Source: Arsenicicoccus bolidensis DSM 15745
GTDB lineage: Bacteria; Actinomycetota; Actinomycetes; Actinomycetales; Dermatophilaceae
Direction: 5' to 3'
Assembly: GCF_000426385.1 (NCBI RefSeq)
Contig: NZ_AUFG01000002.1
Span: 115,575 to 179,574 of the forward strand
DNA length: 64,000 nt
The translations under genes and the position numbers were made by a program. Under the pieces are notes generated by a model. It did not search any database. It was given only the letters and a program-made list of their open reading frames with translations, and was not told the origin of the DNA. This document shows positions 33,884 through 42,553 of the stretch, piece after piece; position 1 is the first letter of the stretch; each line of letters begins with the position of its first letter.

Positions 33884-34324
33884 ATGGAACCCCGCCAGCC
33901 CGTCCCGCCGTTCACCCGCGAGACCGCCCTGGCCAAGGTGCAGGCCGCAGAGGATGCGTGGAACACGCGTGACCCCGAGCGGGTCGCCGGCGCCTACACC
34001 GTCGACACCGTATGGCGGAACCGCGACGAGCACCTGCAGGGCCGCGAGGAGGTCATCGCGTTCCTCACCCGCAAGTGGGAGCGGGAGCTCGACTACCGCC
34101 TCCGCAAGAACCTCTGGGCGTTCACGGACGACCGGATCGCGGTGCGCTTCCAGTACGAGTGGCGTGACGCCGACGGGCAGTGGTGGCGGGCGTACGGCAA
34201 CGAGCTGTGGGAGTTCGACGAGCTGGGCTACATGCGGCGGCGCGAAGCCTCGATCAACGACGCGCCCATCGACGAGAGCGACCTGCGCGTCACGCCCGGC
34301 GACGGCGACCTCCCCACCTGGTGA
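33884..34324 (+). CDS. DUF1348 / NTF2-like protein
   Basis: This 146-residue protein has the DUF1348 pattern: [60 protein letters not shown] and [13 protein letters not shown] at the end. DUF1348 proteins have the SnoaL/NTF2 fold and no known reaction. GGAGG precedes the ATG. The 3' end overlaps a convergent DoxX gene by 35 nt. Confidence 0.87.
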   Translation: MEPRQPVPPFTRETALAKVQAAEDAWNTRDPERVAGAYTVDTVWRNRDEHLQGREEVIAFLTRKWERELDYRLRKNLWAFTDDRIAVRFQYEWRDADGQWWRAYGNELWEFDELGYMRRREASINDAPIDESDLRVTPGDGDLPTW

Positions 34325-34742
34325 ACGCGCCTGGAGGATCGGCCTGCGCCAGGACGGGCAGGAGCATCCCCGCCATGACCACGGTGAACGCACTGTTCTT
34401 GAGGATGTCCTCGACGGGGCTCGCGGCGGGCCAGCCGTAGCCGAGAACAAGGAGGAAGGCGAAGAAGCCGAGGATGGCGACGACAGCCACCCGAGTGCTG
34501 CGTCCACCCAGCAGGAGGCACACGCCCACCCCCACCTCCCAGGCCGCCAGCACCAGCGTCAGTCCGGCGATGTGCGGCATGACGAAGCCCTCCCACAGGT
34601 CCTCCAGGGGGCGCCACAGGGCTGTCGATCTGTAGACGGCATACCCCTCGGGTGCCGCACGCCCCTGGACCAGGTGGGCGACGCCGCCGCCGAGGAAGAC
34701 CGTGGCGAAGACCCACCGGACGACGATCCCGTAGCGGCGCAT
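34290..34742 (-). CDS. DoxX-like membrane protein
   Basis: This 150-residue protein has four hydrophobic segments ([58 protein letters not shown]; the C-terminal [11 protein letters not shown]). It differs from the first DoxX gene at 21682. The start codon overlaps the tetR stop (TGATG), so it is coupled to tetR and probably regulated by it. Its 3' end overlaps the convergent DUF1348 gene by 35 nt. Confidence 0.8.
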   Translation of the reverse strand: MRRYGIVVRWVFATVFLGGGVAHLVQGRAAPEGYAVYRSTALWRPLEDLWEGFVMPHIAGLTLVLAAWEVGVGVCLLLGGRSTRVAVVAILGFFAFLLVLGYGWPAASPVEDILKNSAFTVVMAGMLLPVLAQADPPGAFTRWGGRRRRA

Positions 34743-35380
34743 CAGCTCTCCCGCAGATGGGTCGACCGGAAGTGCCGGACGTGCGCGGCGAGCATCGCCC
34801 GCGCGCGCTGCTCGTCCGCCTCGCCGGTCTCGGCCAGCTGGATCAGCGCGAGGACAGGGCCGAAGAACGACAGCGCGACCATCTCGGGGTCGAGGCCGGG
34901 ACGGAGCTCGCCCGTGGCGATCAGCTCGGTGAACACCGCGCTCTGGAAGGCCACCGGCCTGCCGACCCAGTAGTCCCGCAGACGGCGGCCGATCTCGGGG
35001 TCGCGGTACTGGTTGACGACGAACAACCGGCGGAGAGCCACGAGCTCAGCATCGTGCAGCACCGCCGTGAAGAAGCCGTCGGCGACCTCGACCAGCCGCT
35101 GCTCCGTGATGCCGACATAGGCGGGCACGGCGGCCGGAGGTGAGTCGACGACGACGCCCAGCCCGCTCGCGACCGTGGCCAGGCGGGCGTCAGCGCGCTC
35201 GAGCAGGGCGTCGAAGATCTCCTGCTTGGACCCGAAGTGCTTGTAGACCGAGCTCTCGCGGATCCCGACGTCGCGGGCCAGGTCGCGGATCGACGTCCCA
35301 CCCCAGCCGTCGCGCGAGAAGCGCTCCAGGGCCGCCGCGAGCAGGCGCTCCCGCGTGGGTAGCGAACGATCGTTAGCCAT
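34742..35380 (-). CDS. TetR-family regulator
   Basis: This 212-residue protein has an N-terminal HTH (residues about 9-54; TSIRDLARDVGIRESSVYKH) and a TetR_C-type helical domain (LVEVADGFFTAVLHDAELV). The ATG at 35380 lies 6 nt after TAGCGT. Codons 2-5 contain the palindrome AACGATCGTT, which may be an internal operator. It is the first gene of a two-gene operon with DoxX and is divergent from the Nudix gene. Confidence 0.87.
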   Translation of the reverse strand: MANDRSLPTRERLLAAALERFSRDGWGGTSIRDLARDVGIRESSVYKHFGSKQEIFDALLERADARLATVASGLGVVVDSPPAAVPAYVGITEQRLVEVADGFFTAVLHDAELVALRRLFVVNQYRDPEIGRRLRDYWVGRPVAFQSAVFTELIATGELRPGLDPEMVALSFFGPVLALIQLAETGEADEQRARAMLAAHVRHFRSTHLRES

Positions 35381-35392
35381 ACGTCGACGCTA
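35365..35392 (-). promoter_or_regulatory. Leaderless promoter and internal palindrome of tetR-doxX
   Basis: TAGCGT (35387-35392) is 6 nt before the ATG. The perfect palindrome AACGATCGTT (35365-35374) falls within the first codons, just downstream of the presumed transcription start. Confidence 0.45.
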
Positions 35393-35491
35393 GCAGTCGC
35401 GTGCCTCGGGCGCCAGGGTCGCAAGTCCCCGCACGGGCTCGGACAGGTGAGACGCTGCCCACCTGACCCACCTGCGCACCAAGGAGGCCCC

Positions 35492-36118
35492 GTGACCCGC
35501 GACGACTGGCAGCGCACGTCCCCGCCCAGTGAGCAGCTGGACTGGAGCACGCTCTGGGAGGACGAGCGGCACGGCGGCTGGCAGGTCCAGGCCGCCACCC
35601 GGGAGACGGACGGCTGGACGCGGCCCAACCTGCGCCTGCAGCTCGGTGACGAGGGCCGCCGCCTCACGGGTGCGGCCTGCGTGTGCGTCCGCCGCGACGG
35701 GGCCGAGCCGCGGGTCCTGCTCGTCGACCAGCAGCGGCCCGCGCCAGGGGTGCGACTGTGGGAGATCCCGCGCGGCATGGTCGATCCCGACGACGCCTCA
35801 CCGGCCAAGGCCGCCCTGCGCGAGCTCGCCGAGGAGACCGGCATGGTGGCCTCGCTCGAGGCCGAGCTCGGCGAGATCTATCCGGACACAGGGGTGTTCG
35901 CGGGGTCGGTTGCCGTGGTGCTGGCGGCGTTCGTCCGGCAGGGCGAGGGACAGGACGAGGACGAGCCCGAGGTCGACGCGACGCGGTGGTTCACCCGCGA
36001 CGAGGTCCGCGGACTGATCACCCAGGGTCGGCTGCGGGACGGCATCAGCCTCGGGGCCCTGGCCCTGGCGGACGTATGGCGACGGGACGTCCCCGTCAGC
36101 GCCTCATCATCCGCGTGA
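35492..36118 (+). CDS. Nudix hydrolase (ADP-ribose pyrophosphatase-like)
   Basis: This 208-residue protein has a Nudix box GMVDPDDASPAKAALRELAE followed by ETGM. The RELAEETG metal-binding helix is intact, but the loop before it has one extra residue and Asp where the first box Glu is expected. LLVDQQRPAPGVRLWEIPRG before it and ELGEIYPDTGVFAG after it resemble ADP-sugar pyrophosphatases. The GTG at 35492 follows AGGAGG. The 3' end overlaps the convergent EamA gene by 23 nt. Confidence 0.85.
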   Translation: MTRDDWQRTSPPSEQLDWSTLWEDERHGGWQVQAATRETDGWTRPNLRLQLGDEGRRLTGAACVCVRRDGAEPRVLLVDQQRPAPGVRLWEIPRGMVDPDDASPAKAALRELAEETGMVASLEAELGEIYPDTGVFAGSVAVVLAAFVRQGEGQDEDEPEVDATRWFTRDEVRGLITQGRLRDGISLGALALADVWRRDVPVSASSSA

Positions 36119-36992
36119 TCGCGACGCCGAGCAGGCACAGCGCCCCACCCAGCAGCATCACGGGCGTCGGGGCCTCGCCCAGCAGCAGCCAGGACAGCAC
36201 GATGGCGACGGCCGGGACGACATACGTGGTCGCCGAGGTGCGCCCGGCCGAGGTCCGCATCAGCACGTAGGCCCAGGTCGTGAACGCGAAAGCCGTTGGC
36301 AGCACACCCATGTAGACGATGCTCAGGGTCGCGCCGAGGGGTGCCGTCACGAGGTCGTGGGCCAGCCGCCCCGACCAGGGCAGCAGCGCCACGGCGCCAG
36401 CGGTCGCGCCGAGCCAGGTGAGGGTCGTGGAGTCGACGGTGCGCATCAGGTGCTTCTGCACCAGCGTGGCGCCGGCATAGAGGACGGCCGCGGCGAGCGC
36501 CAGCAGCAGTCCCGTGATCGCGAGGTGGCCGCCGGAGGACTGCAGGCCGATCAGCACCACGCCGAGGAAGGACACCGGCGCGCCGATCAGCAGCCCGCGC
36601 GGAAACCCTTCTCCGAGAAAGAGTCCCGCGAACACCACGACCATCAGCGGCGCGAGGTTGACGATCATCGCGGCGGTCCCCGCGTCGACGGTCTGCTCGG
36701 CGACGTTGAGCGCGAGGAGGTAGAGGCAGAACCACCCGACACCCCACGCGATCACCAGCGGCACGGATCTCCTTGGGGGCCAACGGATCCCCGAGCGGGC
36801 GGCGATGATGCCGAGCACGACGCTGCCGACGAACATGCGCAGCAGAGCCATCGACCCCGCGTCGTAGTGCGGCCCGGCATACCGGATCACGATGAACGAC
36901 GACGCCCACAGGACGACGGTCGCGGCGGCGGCGAGCAGGACGCGCGGCTCGTTGGCCTGGTCGCGCGTCGTCTCGATGGTCGGTGCGGTCAC
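36096..36992 (-). CDS. EamA (DMT) family transporter
   Basis: This 298-residue membrane protein has ten hydrophobic segments in two EamA repeats (VLLAAAATVVLWASSFIVI starts the first; ALAAAVLYAGATLVQKHL the second). Each half ends in a short LGEGFPRGLLIG or LGEAPTPVMLLG loop. It probably exports a metabolite; substrate unknown. The GTG at 36992 lies 6 nt after GATGAT. It is divergent from an ArsR-type gene with about 100 bp between. The 3' end overlaps the Nudix gene. Confidence 0.87.
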   Translation of the reverse strand: MTAPTIETTRDQANEPRVLLAAAATVVLWASSFIVIRYAGPHYDAGSMALLRMFVGSVVLGIIAARSGIRWPPRRSVPLVIAWGVGWFCLYLLALNVAEQTVDAGTAAMIVNLAPLMVVVFAGLFLGEGFPRGLLIGAPVSFLGVVLIGLQSSGGHLAITGLLLALAAAVLYAGATLVQKHLMRTVDSTTLTWLGATAGAVALLPWSGRLAHDLVTAPLGATLSIVYMGVLPTAFAFTTWAYVLMRTSAGRTSATTYVVPAVAIVLSWLLLGEAPTPVMLLGGALCLLGVAITRMMRR

Positions 36993-37096
36993 GGTCTGAT
37001 CATCTCCCTCGGGTGGGTGACGGACGCTCTCGCGTCCAGGGTGGTCGGTCGACGGTTCGGTGCCGGGCGCACGGTCGTGGTGCTTCGATGGGCCGT

Positions 37097-37810
37097 ATGA
37101 CGACGCCCGCCCACCCCGACCTCGCCCTCGTCGCGCGGGCCCTGGCCGACGAGTCGCGGGCCTCGATGGTGATGGCGCTGCTCGACGGGCGAGCCTGGAC
37201 CGCAGGCGAGCTCGCGTCCCACGCCGGGGTGGCCCGGTCGACGGCCTCGGCGCACGTCGACCAGCTCGTGGCGGCGGGACTGGTGTCGGAGCTGCGGCAG
37301 GGGCGGCACCGCTACGTGCGCCTGCGGGACGCCCAGGTGGCCGACGCCGTCGAGGCGCTCGCCGCGCTGAGCCCGCGGGTGCGACCCGCGACCGCGTCGC
37401 TGAGCGGGCAGCGCGTGGACGCCGAGCTGCAGGCCGGCCGCACCTGCTACCGGCACCTCGCGGGCCGCCTCGGGGTGTGGCTCACGGAGGAGTGGCTGCG
37501 GCTCGAGATCGTCTCGGACGACTGGGAGCTCACTGCCGTCGGTCGCGCCTGGCTGGACGGCGTCGGCTTCCAGTGCCCCGCGGCGGCCCGGCGTCCGCTG
37601 GTGCGTCCGTGCCTGGACTGGACCGAGCGGCGCGAGCACGTGGCGGGCCTGGCGGCGGACGGATTCGCGCAGCACGCCTTGGATCTCGGCTGGCTCGAGC
37701 GTCGATCGCACCGTCGCTCGGTCGAGCTCACCCCCGCGGGGTGCACGGCCCTCTCCGCGTCCGGCCTGCGTGTGGACGAGCTGCCCGCCGGTCACCTCAG
37801 CAGCCCGTAG
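37097..37810 (+). CDS. ArsR-family regulator
   Basis: This 237-residue protein has an ArsR winged helix (LALVARALADESRASMVMAL, then ASHAGVARSTASAHVDQLVA) and a C-terminal part (VELQAGRTCYRHLAGRLGVW) seen in ArsR proteins paired with transporters. Two starts are possible, 37088 and 37097; neither has a clear ribosome site. It is divergent from the EamA transporter and probably controls it. Its last 14 nt overlap the end of a possible convergent gene. Confidence 0.83.
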   Translation: MTTPAHPDLALVARALADESRASMVMALLDGRAWTAGELASHAGVARSTASAHVDQLVAAGLVSELRQGRHRYVRLRDAQVADAVEALAALSPRVRPATASLSGQRVDAELQAGRTCYRHLAGRLGVWLTEEWLRLEIVSDDWELTAVGRAWLDGVGFQCPAAARRPLVRPCLDWTERREHVAGLAADGFAQHALDLGWLERRSHRRSVELTPAGCTALSASGLRVDELPAGHLSSP

Positions 37811-38075
37811 GCGGGACGACGCCGTGGTGCAGCAGTCGCGCCACCCACGACGACCGGCGCGTGCTGCTGGAGCGGCGGGTGCCGCGGGAGGGGCGGCCGA
37901 CCCGGGACCGGTCCATCACGTCACGGGCGGGAGCGGTGGGCCTCATGTCAGGTAGACGTGCGGACGGCGCCTGGTGTGAGTACGCCGCCGCCACGGGCAC
38001 CCGCAGGACGTCGAGCTCCTGCTGCACGCGGGCGAGGTCACGGTCGTCGGGATAGCGGCTGGTCATGGTGTTCAT
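37797..38075 (-). CDS. Small hypothetical protein
   Basis: A 92-codon frame starts MNTMTSRYPDDRDLARVQQE, with strong G/C third-position bias in its first half and a basic, Ser/Arg-rich second half that may not be authentic. I recognise no family. It lies in the 350-bp gap between the ArsR and LysR genes, divergent from the LysR gene. Such LysR genes are usually paired with a divergent transporter; none is intact here, so this may be a remnant or an unrelated gene. Confidence 0.4.
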   Translation of the reverse strand: MNTMTSRYPDDRDLARVQQELDVLRVPVAAAYSHQAPSARLPDMRPTAPARDVMDRSRVGRPSRGTRRSSSTRRSSWVARLLHHGVVPPTGC

Positions 38076-38145
38076 GTCATCAACGGTCACCCGCGCGACC
38101 CGTTAGCACAAGCGAACGTTTCTTCATGACCATGCAGTGTTGCTG

Positions 38146-38151
38146 TATGGT
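38146..38151 (+). promoter_or_regulatory. -10 element of the LysR gene (leaderless)
   Basis: TATGGT followed by 6 nt and the ATG at 38158, with no ribosome site. Confidence 0.5.
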
Positions 38152-38157
38152 CGTGCC

Positions 38158-39054
38158 ATGGTCGACGTCAACCGCCTCAGGGTCTTTCGTGCCGTCGTCG
38201 CGAGCGGGTCGGTCAACGCCGCCGCGCAGCACCTCGGCTACACCCCGTCAGCCGTCAGCCAGCACCTCGCCACCCTGCAGCGCGAGACGCGGCTGACCCT
38301 CGTCGAGCGCAACGGCCGCGGCATTGCCCCCACCCCCGTCGGCCTCGAGCTCGCCTCGCGCAGCGACGATCTCATCGGCAGCCTGACCCGCCTCGACGGC
38401 GTCATCGAGGACCTGCGCGAGGGGCGCACCGACTCCCTCTCCGTCTCGTCCTTCGCGTCCGCGGCCGAGGAGTGGCTCCCCGGCGTCGCGGCGGCGGTAC
38501 TCCAGGAGTTCCCCGACGTGCAGTTCACGTTCCGGCTCAACGAGGTCGAGACCACGCAGGTCGTGTCCGCAGACATCGACATCCGCAGCGAGTTCCTCGA
38601 CGAGCCACCCACCGCGATGACGGGCTACGAGCGCCACGTCCTCACGACCGAGCCGTACGTCGTCGTCCTCCCCCGCGACCACCCGCTAGCCCAGCAGGAC
38701 GAGATCCGCTTCGGCGAGCTGGGCGACGTGCCGTGGATCGACAACGACCCCGGCGACACCACCTGCGGCAGAGTCGTGCGGATGGCGGCCAGCTCGTGCG
38801 GCATCAGCCCACGGTTCGTGGCGTATGCCGGAGACCACCACGGCGCCGTCGCGTTCGTGGCCGCCGGGCTCGGGATCGCCGTCATGTCCCGGCTGGCGGC
38901 CGCCACGCTGCCGCCGGGAGCGGTGGCGCGACCCCTGGTGTCCCCCACCCCGGAACGACGGATCGTGGCGTTCGTGCACGGGTCGGCGATGCTCAAGCCC
39001 GTCGCGCGACGGGTGGTCGAGCTCCTCTCGGATCGGGTCGGACCAACGGCCTAG
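38158..39054 (+). CDS. LysR-family regulator
   Basis: This 298-residue protein has a LysR HTH (VNRLRVFRAVVASGSVNAAA, then LGYTPSAVSQHLATLQRETR) and a LysR substrate domain with FASAAEEWLPGVAAAVLQEF and the LTTEPYVVVLPRDHPLAQQD strand. It is a solo activator or repressor whose target is unclear, because the divergent gene is only a small hypothetical. The ATG at 38158 follows TATGGT by 6 nt. A 52-bp tandem repeat array lies downstream. Confidence 0.87.
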   Translation: MVDVNRLRVFRAVVASGSVNAAAQHLGYTPSAVSQHLATLQRETRLTLVERNGRGIAPTPVGLELASRSDDLIGSLTRLDGVIEDLREGRTDSLSVSSFASAAEEWLPGVAAAVLQEFPDVQFTFRLNEVETTQVVSADIDIRSEFLDEPPTAMTGYERHVLTTEPYVVVLPRDHPLAQQDEIRFGELGDVPWIDNDPGDTTCGRVVRMAASSCGISPRFVAYAGDHHGAVAFVAAGLGIAVMSRLAAATLPPGAVARPLVSPTPERRIVAFVHGSAMLKPVARRVVELLSDRVGPTA

Positions 39055-39170
39055 AACCCGACGATCTGTGGCAGAGCCGAGCGGACACGTGGGCCCACGC
39101 GGCGTCGGCGGGTCAGGCTGAACTGCGGACGCACCTTTGCCACGTGCCGGTGGGCGCGGACGCGGCGTTC

Positions 39171-39326
39171 GTGAGCTGCGAGCGCACGAACGTCCGTGGA
39201 GGCCGTCCCGAACCGCACTTTTGTGAGCTCCCAGCGCGCGAACGTCCGCCGAGGGAGCCCCGTGCCGCACCTTTGTGAGCTCCGAGCGCGCGAACGCCGC
39301 GCCTGGGCCGCACGCGACGGACCAGC
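39171..39326. repeat. Tandem 52-bp repeat array downstream of LysR
   Basis: Three copies begin at 39171, 39223 and 39275 with an exact 52-bp period. Each starts GTGAGCT(G/C)C(G/C)AGCGC(A/G)CGAACG; the first two end in a CCGCAC(C/T)TTT tract and the third is shorter. A degenerate copy precedes them near 39119. The 300-bp gap 39055-39355 between convergent genes holds only this array; I see no gene in it. Confidence 0.8.
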
Positions 39327-39355
39327 CGAGCAGACGGGCCCGGCCGGAGTCGAGC

Positions 39356-40600
39356 CTAGGCCGGGGTCGCGCTGCTCGCCGGCTCCGCCCGCCGCAGTGC
39401 CGGCACCCACGTGAGGGCGGCGCCGCAGGCGTGCAGGCTCGCCGCGAGGAGGATCGCGGTCCGCACGCCCCAGTGCTGGGCGACCGGGCCGGCCACCAGG
39501 GCGCCGACCGACGCCGCCGCCCCCCAGCCGATCAGCCGTGCTGCGCTCGAGACGCGGGACAGGAGCTCGTCGGGGATCACCTGCTGCCGCCAGGTCACGA
39601 CCGAGGTGTACTGCAGCGTGTGGATCCCCACGTAGGACAGCAGGATCGGCACCGCGAGGGCGAACCGATCGACCGACGCGAGCACGAGGGCCAGCAGCGT
39701 CACCACGGGGAGCAGACGCCGCGTCAGCCGGATGGCGCCGAGCGCGCTCATGGCCCGGGCAAGCACCAAGGACGACAGGAGCGCGCCGAGCCCCCATGCG
39801 GCATACAGGAGTCCGAACCTCCACCCCGACGTCCCGATGCCGAGCACCCGGTCGCACCACACCACCGTCACGGCGAGGATGCTTGCGGCACCGGCGGATC
39901 CGAAGATCGCGACGATCGTCATGGGCCGCAGCAGCGGATGGCGTGCCAGGTAGGCCAGCCCCTCCCCCACGTCGCGGCCGAGCTGGCGCGCCCCCACCCG
40001 GCCACCGGGCCGTGACGGTGACAGCGCGCGCGAGATGCCCCGGATCAGCAGGGCGCTCGCGGCGAAGCTGGCGGCGTCGACGATCAGCAGCGTGCCGGGC
40101 TCGACCACGGCGAGCAGCAGACCGACGACCGCCGGCCCGGCCGCGTCGAAGACCGAGACGGTGCCGTAGACCTTGGCGTTCGCCTCCGGCAGCCGCGCCC
40201 GCCCCACCAGCGTCGGCAGGGCACCCCAGTTGGCGCCGTCGAAGATCGTTGCGGCAGAAGCGGACACGAAGGCCGCCACGAGCAGGTGCGCGATCGACAG
40301 GTGCCCGAGCAGGTGGGCGACGACGATCGAGCCGATGGCGAGCGCCGCCACGACGTCGGCGCCGACCATGAGCGCGCGCCGGTCGAGCCGGTCCCCGAGG
40401 GCCCCTCCGAGCAGCCCGAAGAACACGAAGGGCAGCGTGTCCATCGCGGTCACCACGCCCGTCCAGGTCGCCGACCCGGTGAGGCGATAGACGAGCACCG
40501 GCAGGGCGACGTAGGTGATCGCCGAGCCCAGCATGGACACCGCGCGGGACGCCCAGTAGCGGACGAAGTCCGGGCCCCGCCAGAGACTCTCGGAGGTCAT
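39356..40600 (-). CDS. MFS transporter
   Basis: This 414-residue protein has about 12 hydrophobic segments of the MFS_3 type (VRYWASRAVSMLGSAITYVA, then ALGDRLDRRALMVGADVVAA). It probably exports a drug or siderophore-like compound. The ATG overlaps the stop of the preceding ribbon-helix-helix gene (TGATG), so the regulator and pump are translated together. Its 3' end converges on the repeat array downstream of LysR. Confidence 0.87.
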   Translation of the reverse strand: MTSESLWRGPDFVRYWASRAVSMLGSAITYVALPVLVYRLTGSATWTGVVTAMDTLPFVFFGLLGGALGDRLDRRALMVGADVVAALAIGSIVVAHLLGHLSIAHLLVAAFVSASAATIFDGANWGALPTLVGRARLPEANAKVYGTVSVFDAAGPAVVGLLLAVVEPGTLLIVDAASFAASALLIRGISRALSPSRPGGRVGARQLGRDVGEGLAYLARHPLLRPMTIVAIFGSAGAASILAVTVVWCDRVLGIGTSGWRFGLLYAAWGLGALLSSLVLARAMSALGAIRLTRRLLPVVTLLALVLASVDRFALAVPILLSYVGIHTLQYTSVVTWRQQVIPDELLSRVSSAARLIGWGAAASVGALVAGPVAQHWGVRTAILLAASLHACGAALTWVPALRRAEPASSATPA

Positions 40601-40815
40601 CAGGCGTACGCCGGGCGTCCGGCCCCGGGGCCGGAGCCCCCCGCGGAGGAGCCCGAGTCGGACCCGGTGTGCCAGGACAGGTGCTCGCGCAGCGCGGCCT
40701 CCACGAGCCGGCTCAGGCTAACGCCGTCGTCGATCGCGTGGTGCTTGACCTCACGGACCAGCTCAGGGGGCAGGTAGACGTTGAACTGGCTCTTCGTCGT
40801 ACGGCTCGCTGTCAT
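40600..40815 (-). CDS. Ribbon-helix-helix regulator of the MFS gene
   Basis: This 71-residue protein has an Arc/CopG-type fold ([20 protein letters not shown], then [19 protein letters not shown]) and a Gly/Ser-rich tail. It lacks an adjacent toxin; instead it overlaps the MFS gene by one base, so it most likely regulates efflux. The ATG at 40815 lies 6 nt after TAGGAT, and ATGCTAGCAT overlaps the start as an operator. Confidence 0.8.
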   Translation of the reverse strand: MTASRTTKSQFNVYLPPELVREVKHHAIDDGVSLSRLVEAALREHLSWHTGSDSGSSAGGSGPGAGRPAYA

Positions 40816-40827
40816 GCTAGCATCCTA
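40814..40827 (-). promoter_or_regulatory. Operator and promoter of RHH-MFS operon
   Basis: The palindrome ATGCTAGCAT (40814-40823) covers the start codon and overlaps the -10 hexamer TAGGAT (40822-40827), a compact autorepression site. Confidence 0.6.
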
Positions 40828-40906
40828 CCAGCGGCCTCGACCGGGTCGAGCCGCCCCGGCTCGACCGTCACCGGCTCCGTGCAGAGGCGACGAGCCTGCA
40901 CCGACT

Positions 40907-40954
40907 GATCGGGGCTGCTTCTGGTGGTCATGGCCACCAGAAGCAGCCCCGATC
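40907..40954. terminator. Long hairpin terminator
   Basis: Perfect 21-bp arms (beginning GATCGGGGCTGC) enclose a TCATGG loop, directly after the tetR stop at 40974 and before the RHH promoter. It should terminate the tetR transcript. The 150-bp gap contains nothing else. Confidence 0.8.
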
Positions 40955-40973
40955 TCGCGTCGCCCCAGAGCGG

Positions 40974-41726
40974 TCAACGCGGGAGCTGCTGGGCCACCCC
41001 GTCGAGCAGCGCCTCGAGCGCGAACGTCAGCGAGCCCGTGGGGTCGCCGGCATTGGCCGCCGCCGAGCCCACCCGGTCGGCCACCGGGACCCGCAGGTCA
41101 CCCATGGCCTCCGCGAGCGCGGGGCCCATGCGCTCCCACCACTGCTCGTCGGTCAGGCCGCTGGCCGCGCGCGTGCGCTGAATGCCGATCTGCCAGCGGG
41201 CGGCACCCGCGGCGAGATTCGTGATCGAGGAGAGCAGCCGATCCATGGCGACGTCGCTCAGCCCAATCCCGTCCAGGGCCGCCAGCTCCTGGTCGTACTT
41301 CACGAGGACCCCGGGCCCCAGCACGGGACGCGCCGGCGTGACGTCGACCGACCACGGGTGGGCCAGCGCGTGCTCGTAGGTGCGACGAGCGATGTGTCGC
41401 GCCGCCTCGCGCCAGTCGCCGACGTCGGCGGGCGCGCGCTGCCCGGCATACGTCTGCGCCGCCAGGCGGTCGACCATCAGCTCCACGAGCTCTGCCCGGC
41501 CGGGCACGTAGCCGTAGAGCGTCATCGCCCCCACGCCCAGCCGGTCGGCGACGCTGCGCATCGTGACGGCGTCGAGGCCGCTCTCGTCCGCGATCGCCAG
41601 GGCCGCGTCGGTGATCGCCGGCACCGAGGTCGCGCCCCGCCCCGAGGGCTGGTCGGACGCCCACAGGAGCGCGAGCAGGGCTGTGGGGTCTCCGGGGCGG
41701 GTGGCCTTCCTGGGCATGGGGAACAT
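40974..41726 (-). CDS. TetR-family regulator (TetR_C type)
   Basis: This 250-residue protein has an HTH at about residues 35-80 (TMRSVADRLGVGAMTLYGYV) after an unusually long N-terminal part. The C-terminal region ends in GDPTGSLTFALEALLDGVAQ, the TetR_C_1 pattern of drug-responsive repressors. Starts at 41726 and 41717 are both possible. It is divergent from a DrrAB-like ABC exporter; the 15-bp perfect inverted repeat between them is the obvious operator. It stops before a strong terminator. Confidence 0.87.
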   Translation of the reverse strand: MFPMPRKATRPGDPTALLALLWASDQPSGRGATSVPAITDAALAIADESGLDAVTMRSVADRLGVGAMTLYGYVPGRAELVELMVDRLAAQTYAGQRAPADVGDWREAARHIARRTYEHALAHPWSVDVTPARPVLGPGVLVKYDQELAALDGIGLSDVAMDRLLSSITNLAAGAARWQIGIQRTRAASGLTDEQWWERMGPALAEAMGDLRVPVADRVGSAAANAGDPTGSLTFALEALLDGVAQQLPR

Positions 41727-41743
41727 CCTGGCAGCCCATGGTG

Positions 41744-41778
41744 TTCGTACGTTGTACGATAAACGTACAACGTACGAA
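41744..41778. promoter_or_regulatory. Perfect 15-bp inverted-repeat operator between tetR and ABC exporter
   Basis: TTCGTACGTTGTACG and CGTACAACGTACGAA are exact complements separated by ATAAA. The site lies 17 bp from each gene start, and it also contains four GTACG/CGTAC cores. A TetR dimer-pair operator is the simplest reading. Confidence 0.8.
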
Positions 41779-41794
41779 GGAGTGATCGGCAGCC

Positions 41795-42553
41795 ATGGAT
41801 CCCACCATCTGCACGCAGGACCTGACCAGGACGTATGACGGAACCGCCGTGGTCGACGGCGTGACCCTCACGGTCCGGCGAGGGCGCGTGTGCGCCCTCC
41901 TCGGCCACAACGGCGCCGGCAAGACGACGCTGGTGCGCATGCTCAGCACCCTCACCAGGCCGACGTCGGGCATCGCCAGCATCGCCGGGCACGACGTGGT
42001 GACCCGGCCGGATGCCGTCCGCCGGCACACGGCCCTGGTCGGACAGGCCGCCTCGGTCGACGAAAGACTCAGCGGCAGGGACAACCTCGTGCTCTTCGCC
42101 CGGCTCCGCGGCCGGGACAAGGCGTCGGCGACCGCCCGCGCCGGCGAGCTGCTCGAGCGGTTCGGCCTGAGCGACGCGGCGGGCCGGCCGGTGCGGACCT
42201 ACTCCGGCGGGATGCGTCGCAAGCTCGACCTCGCGGCGGCCCTGGTGGACGACCCCACCGTGCTCTTCGTCGACGAGCCCAGCACCGGCCTCGACCCGCG
42301 GGCCCGGCGCGACCTGTGGCACGACCTGCGCGCCCTCGCCGACGCGGGCACGACGATCCTGCTCACGACGCAGCACCTCGAGGAGGCCGACGCCCTCGCC
42401 GACGACGTCGTCATCCTGCGCCAGGGGCGGGTCGTCGCGGCCGGCACCATCGGCGAGATCCGGCGCCTGGCGGGCGAACCCAGGATGGAGCTGCGCGAAC
42501 CGAGCCTCGAGGACGTCTATCTCACCCTCACCGCGACGGAGGTGACGGCATGA
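41795..42553 (+). CDS. DrrA-like ABC exporter ATPase
   Basis: This 252-residue ATPase has Walker A LGHNGAGKTT, signature YSGGMRRKLDLAAAL, Walker B VLFVDEPSTGLDP and an H-loop TTQHLEEADALADD, all typical of daunorubicin-resistance-type ATPases. It exports a drug or lipid with the downstream permease. AAGGAG precedes the ATG. The permease start overlaps its stop (ATGA). The operon is controlled by the divergent TetR protein. Confidence 0.92.
   Translation: MDPTICTQDLTRTYDGTAVVDGVTLTVRRGRVCALLGHNGAGKTTLVRMLSTLTRPTSGIASIAGHDVVTRPDAVRRHTALVGQAASVDERLSGRDNLVLFARLRGRDKASATARAGELLERFGLSDAAGRPVRTYSGGMRRKLDLAAALVDDPTVLFVDEPSTGLDPRARRDLWHDLRALADAGTTILLTTQHLEEADALADDVVILRQGRVVAAGTIGEIRRLAGEPRMELREPSLEDVYLTLTATEVTA

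Noticed and set aside
39119..39330. Possible CRISPR-like array
   Set aside because: The 52-bp units abut without unique spacers and diverge in the middle; no cas genes are present.
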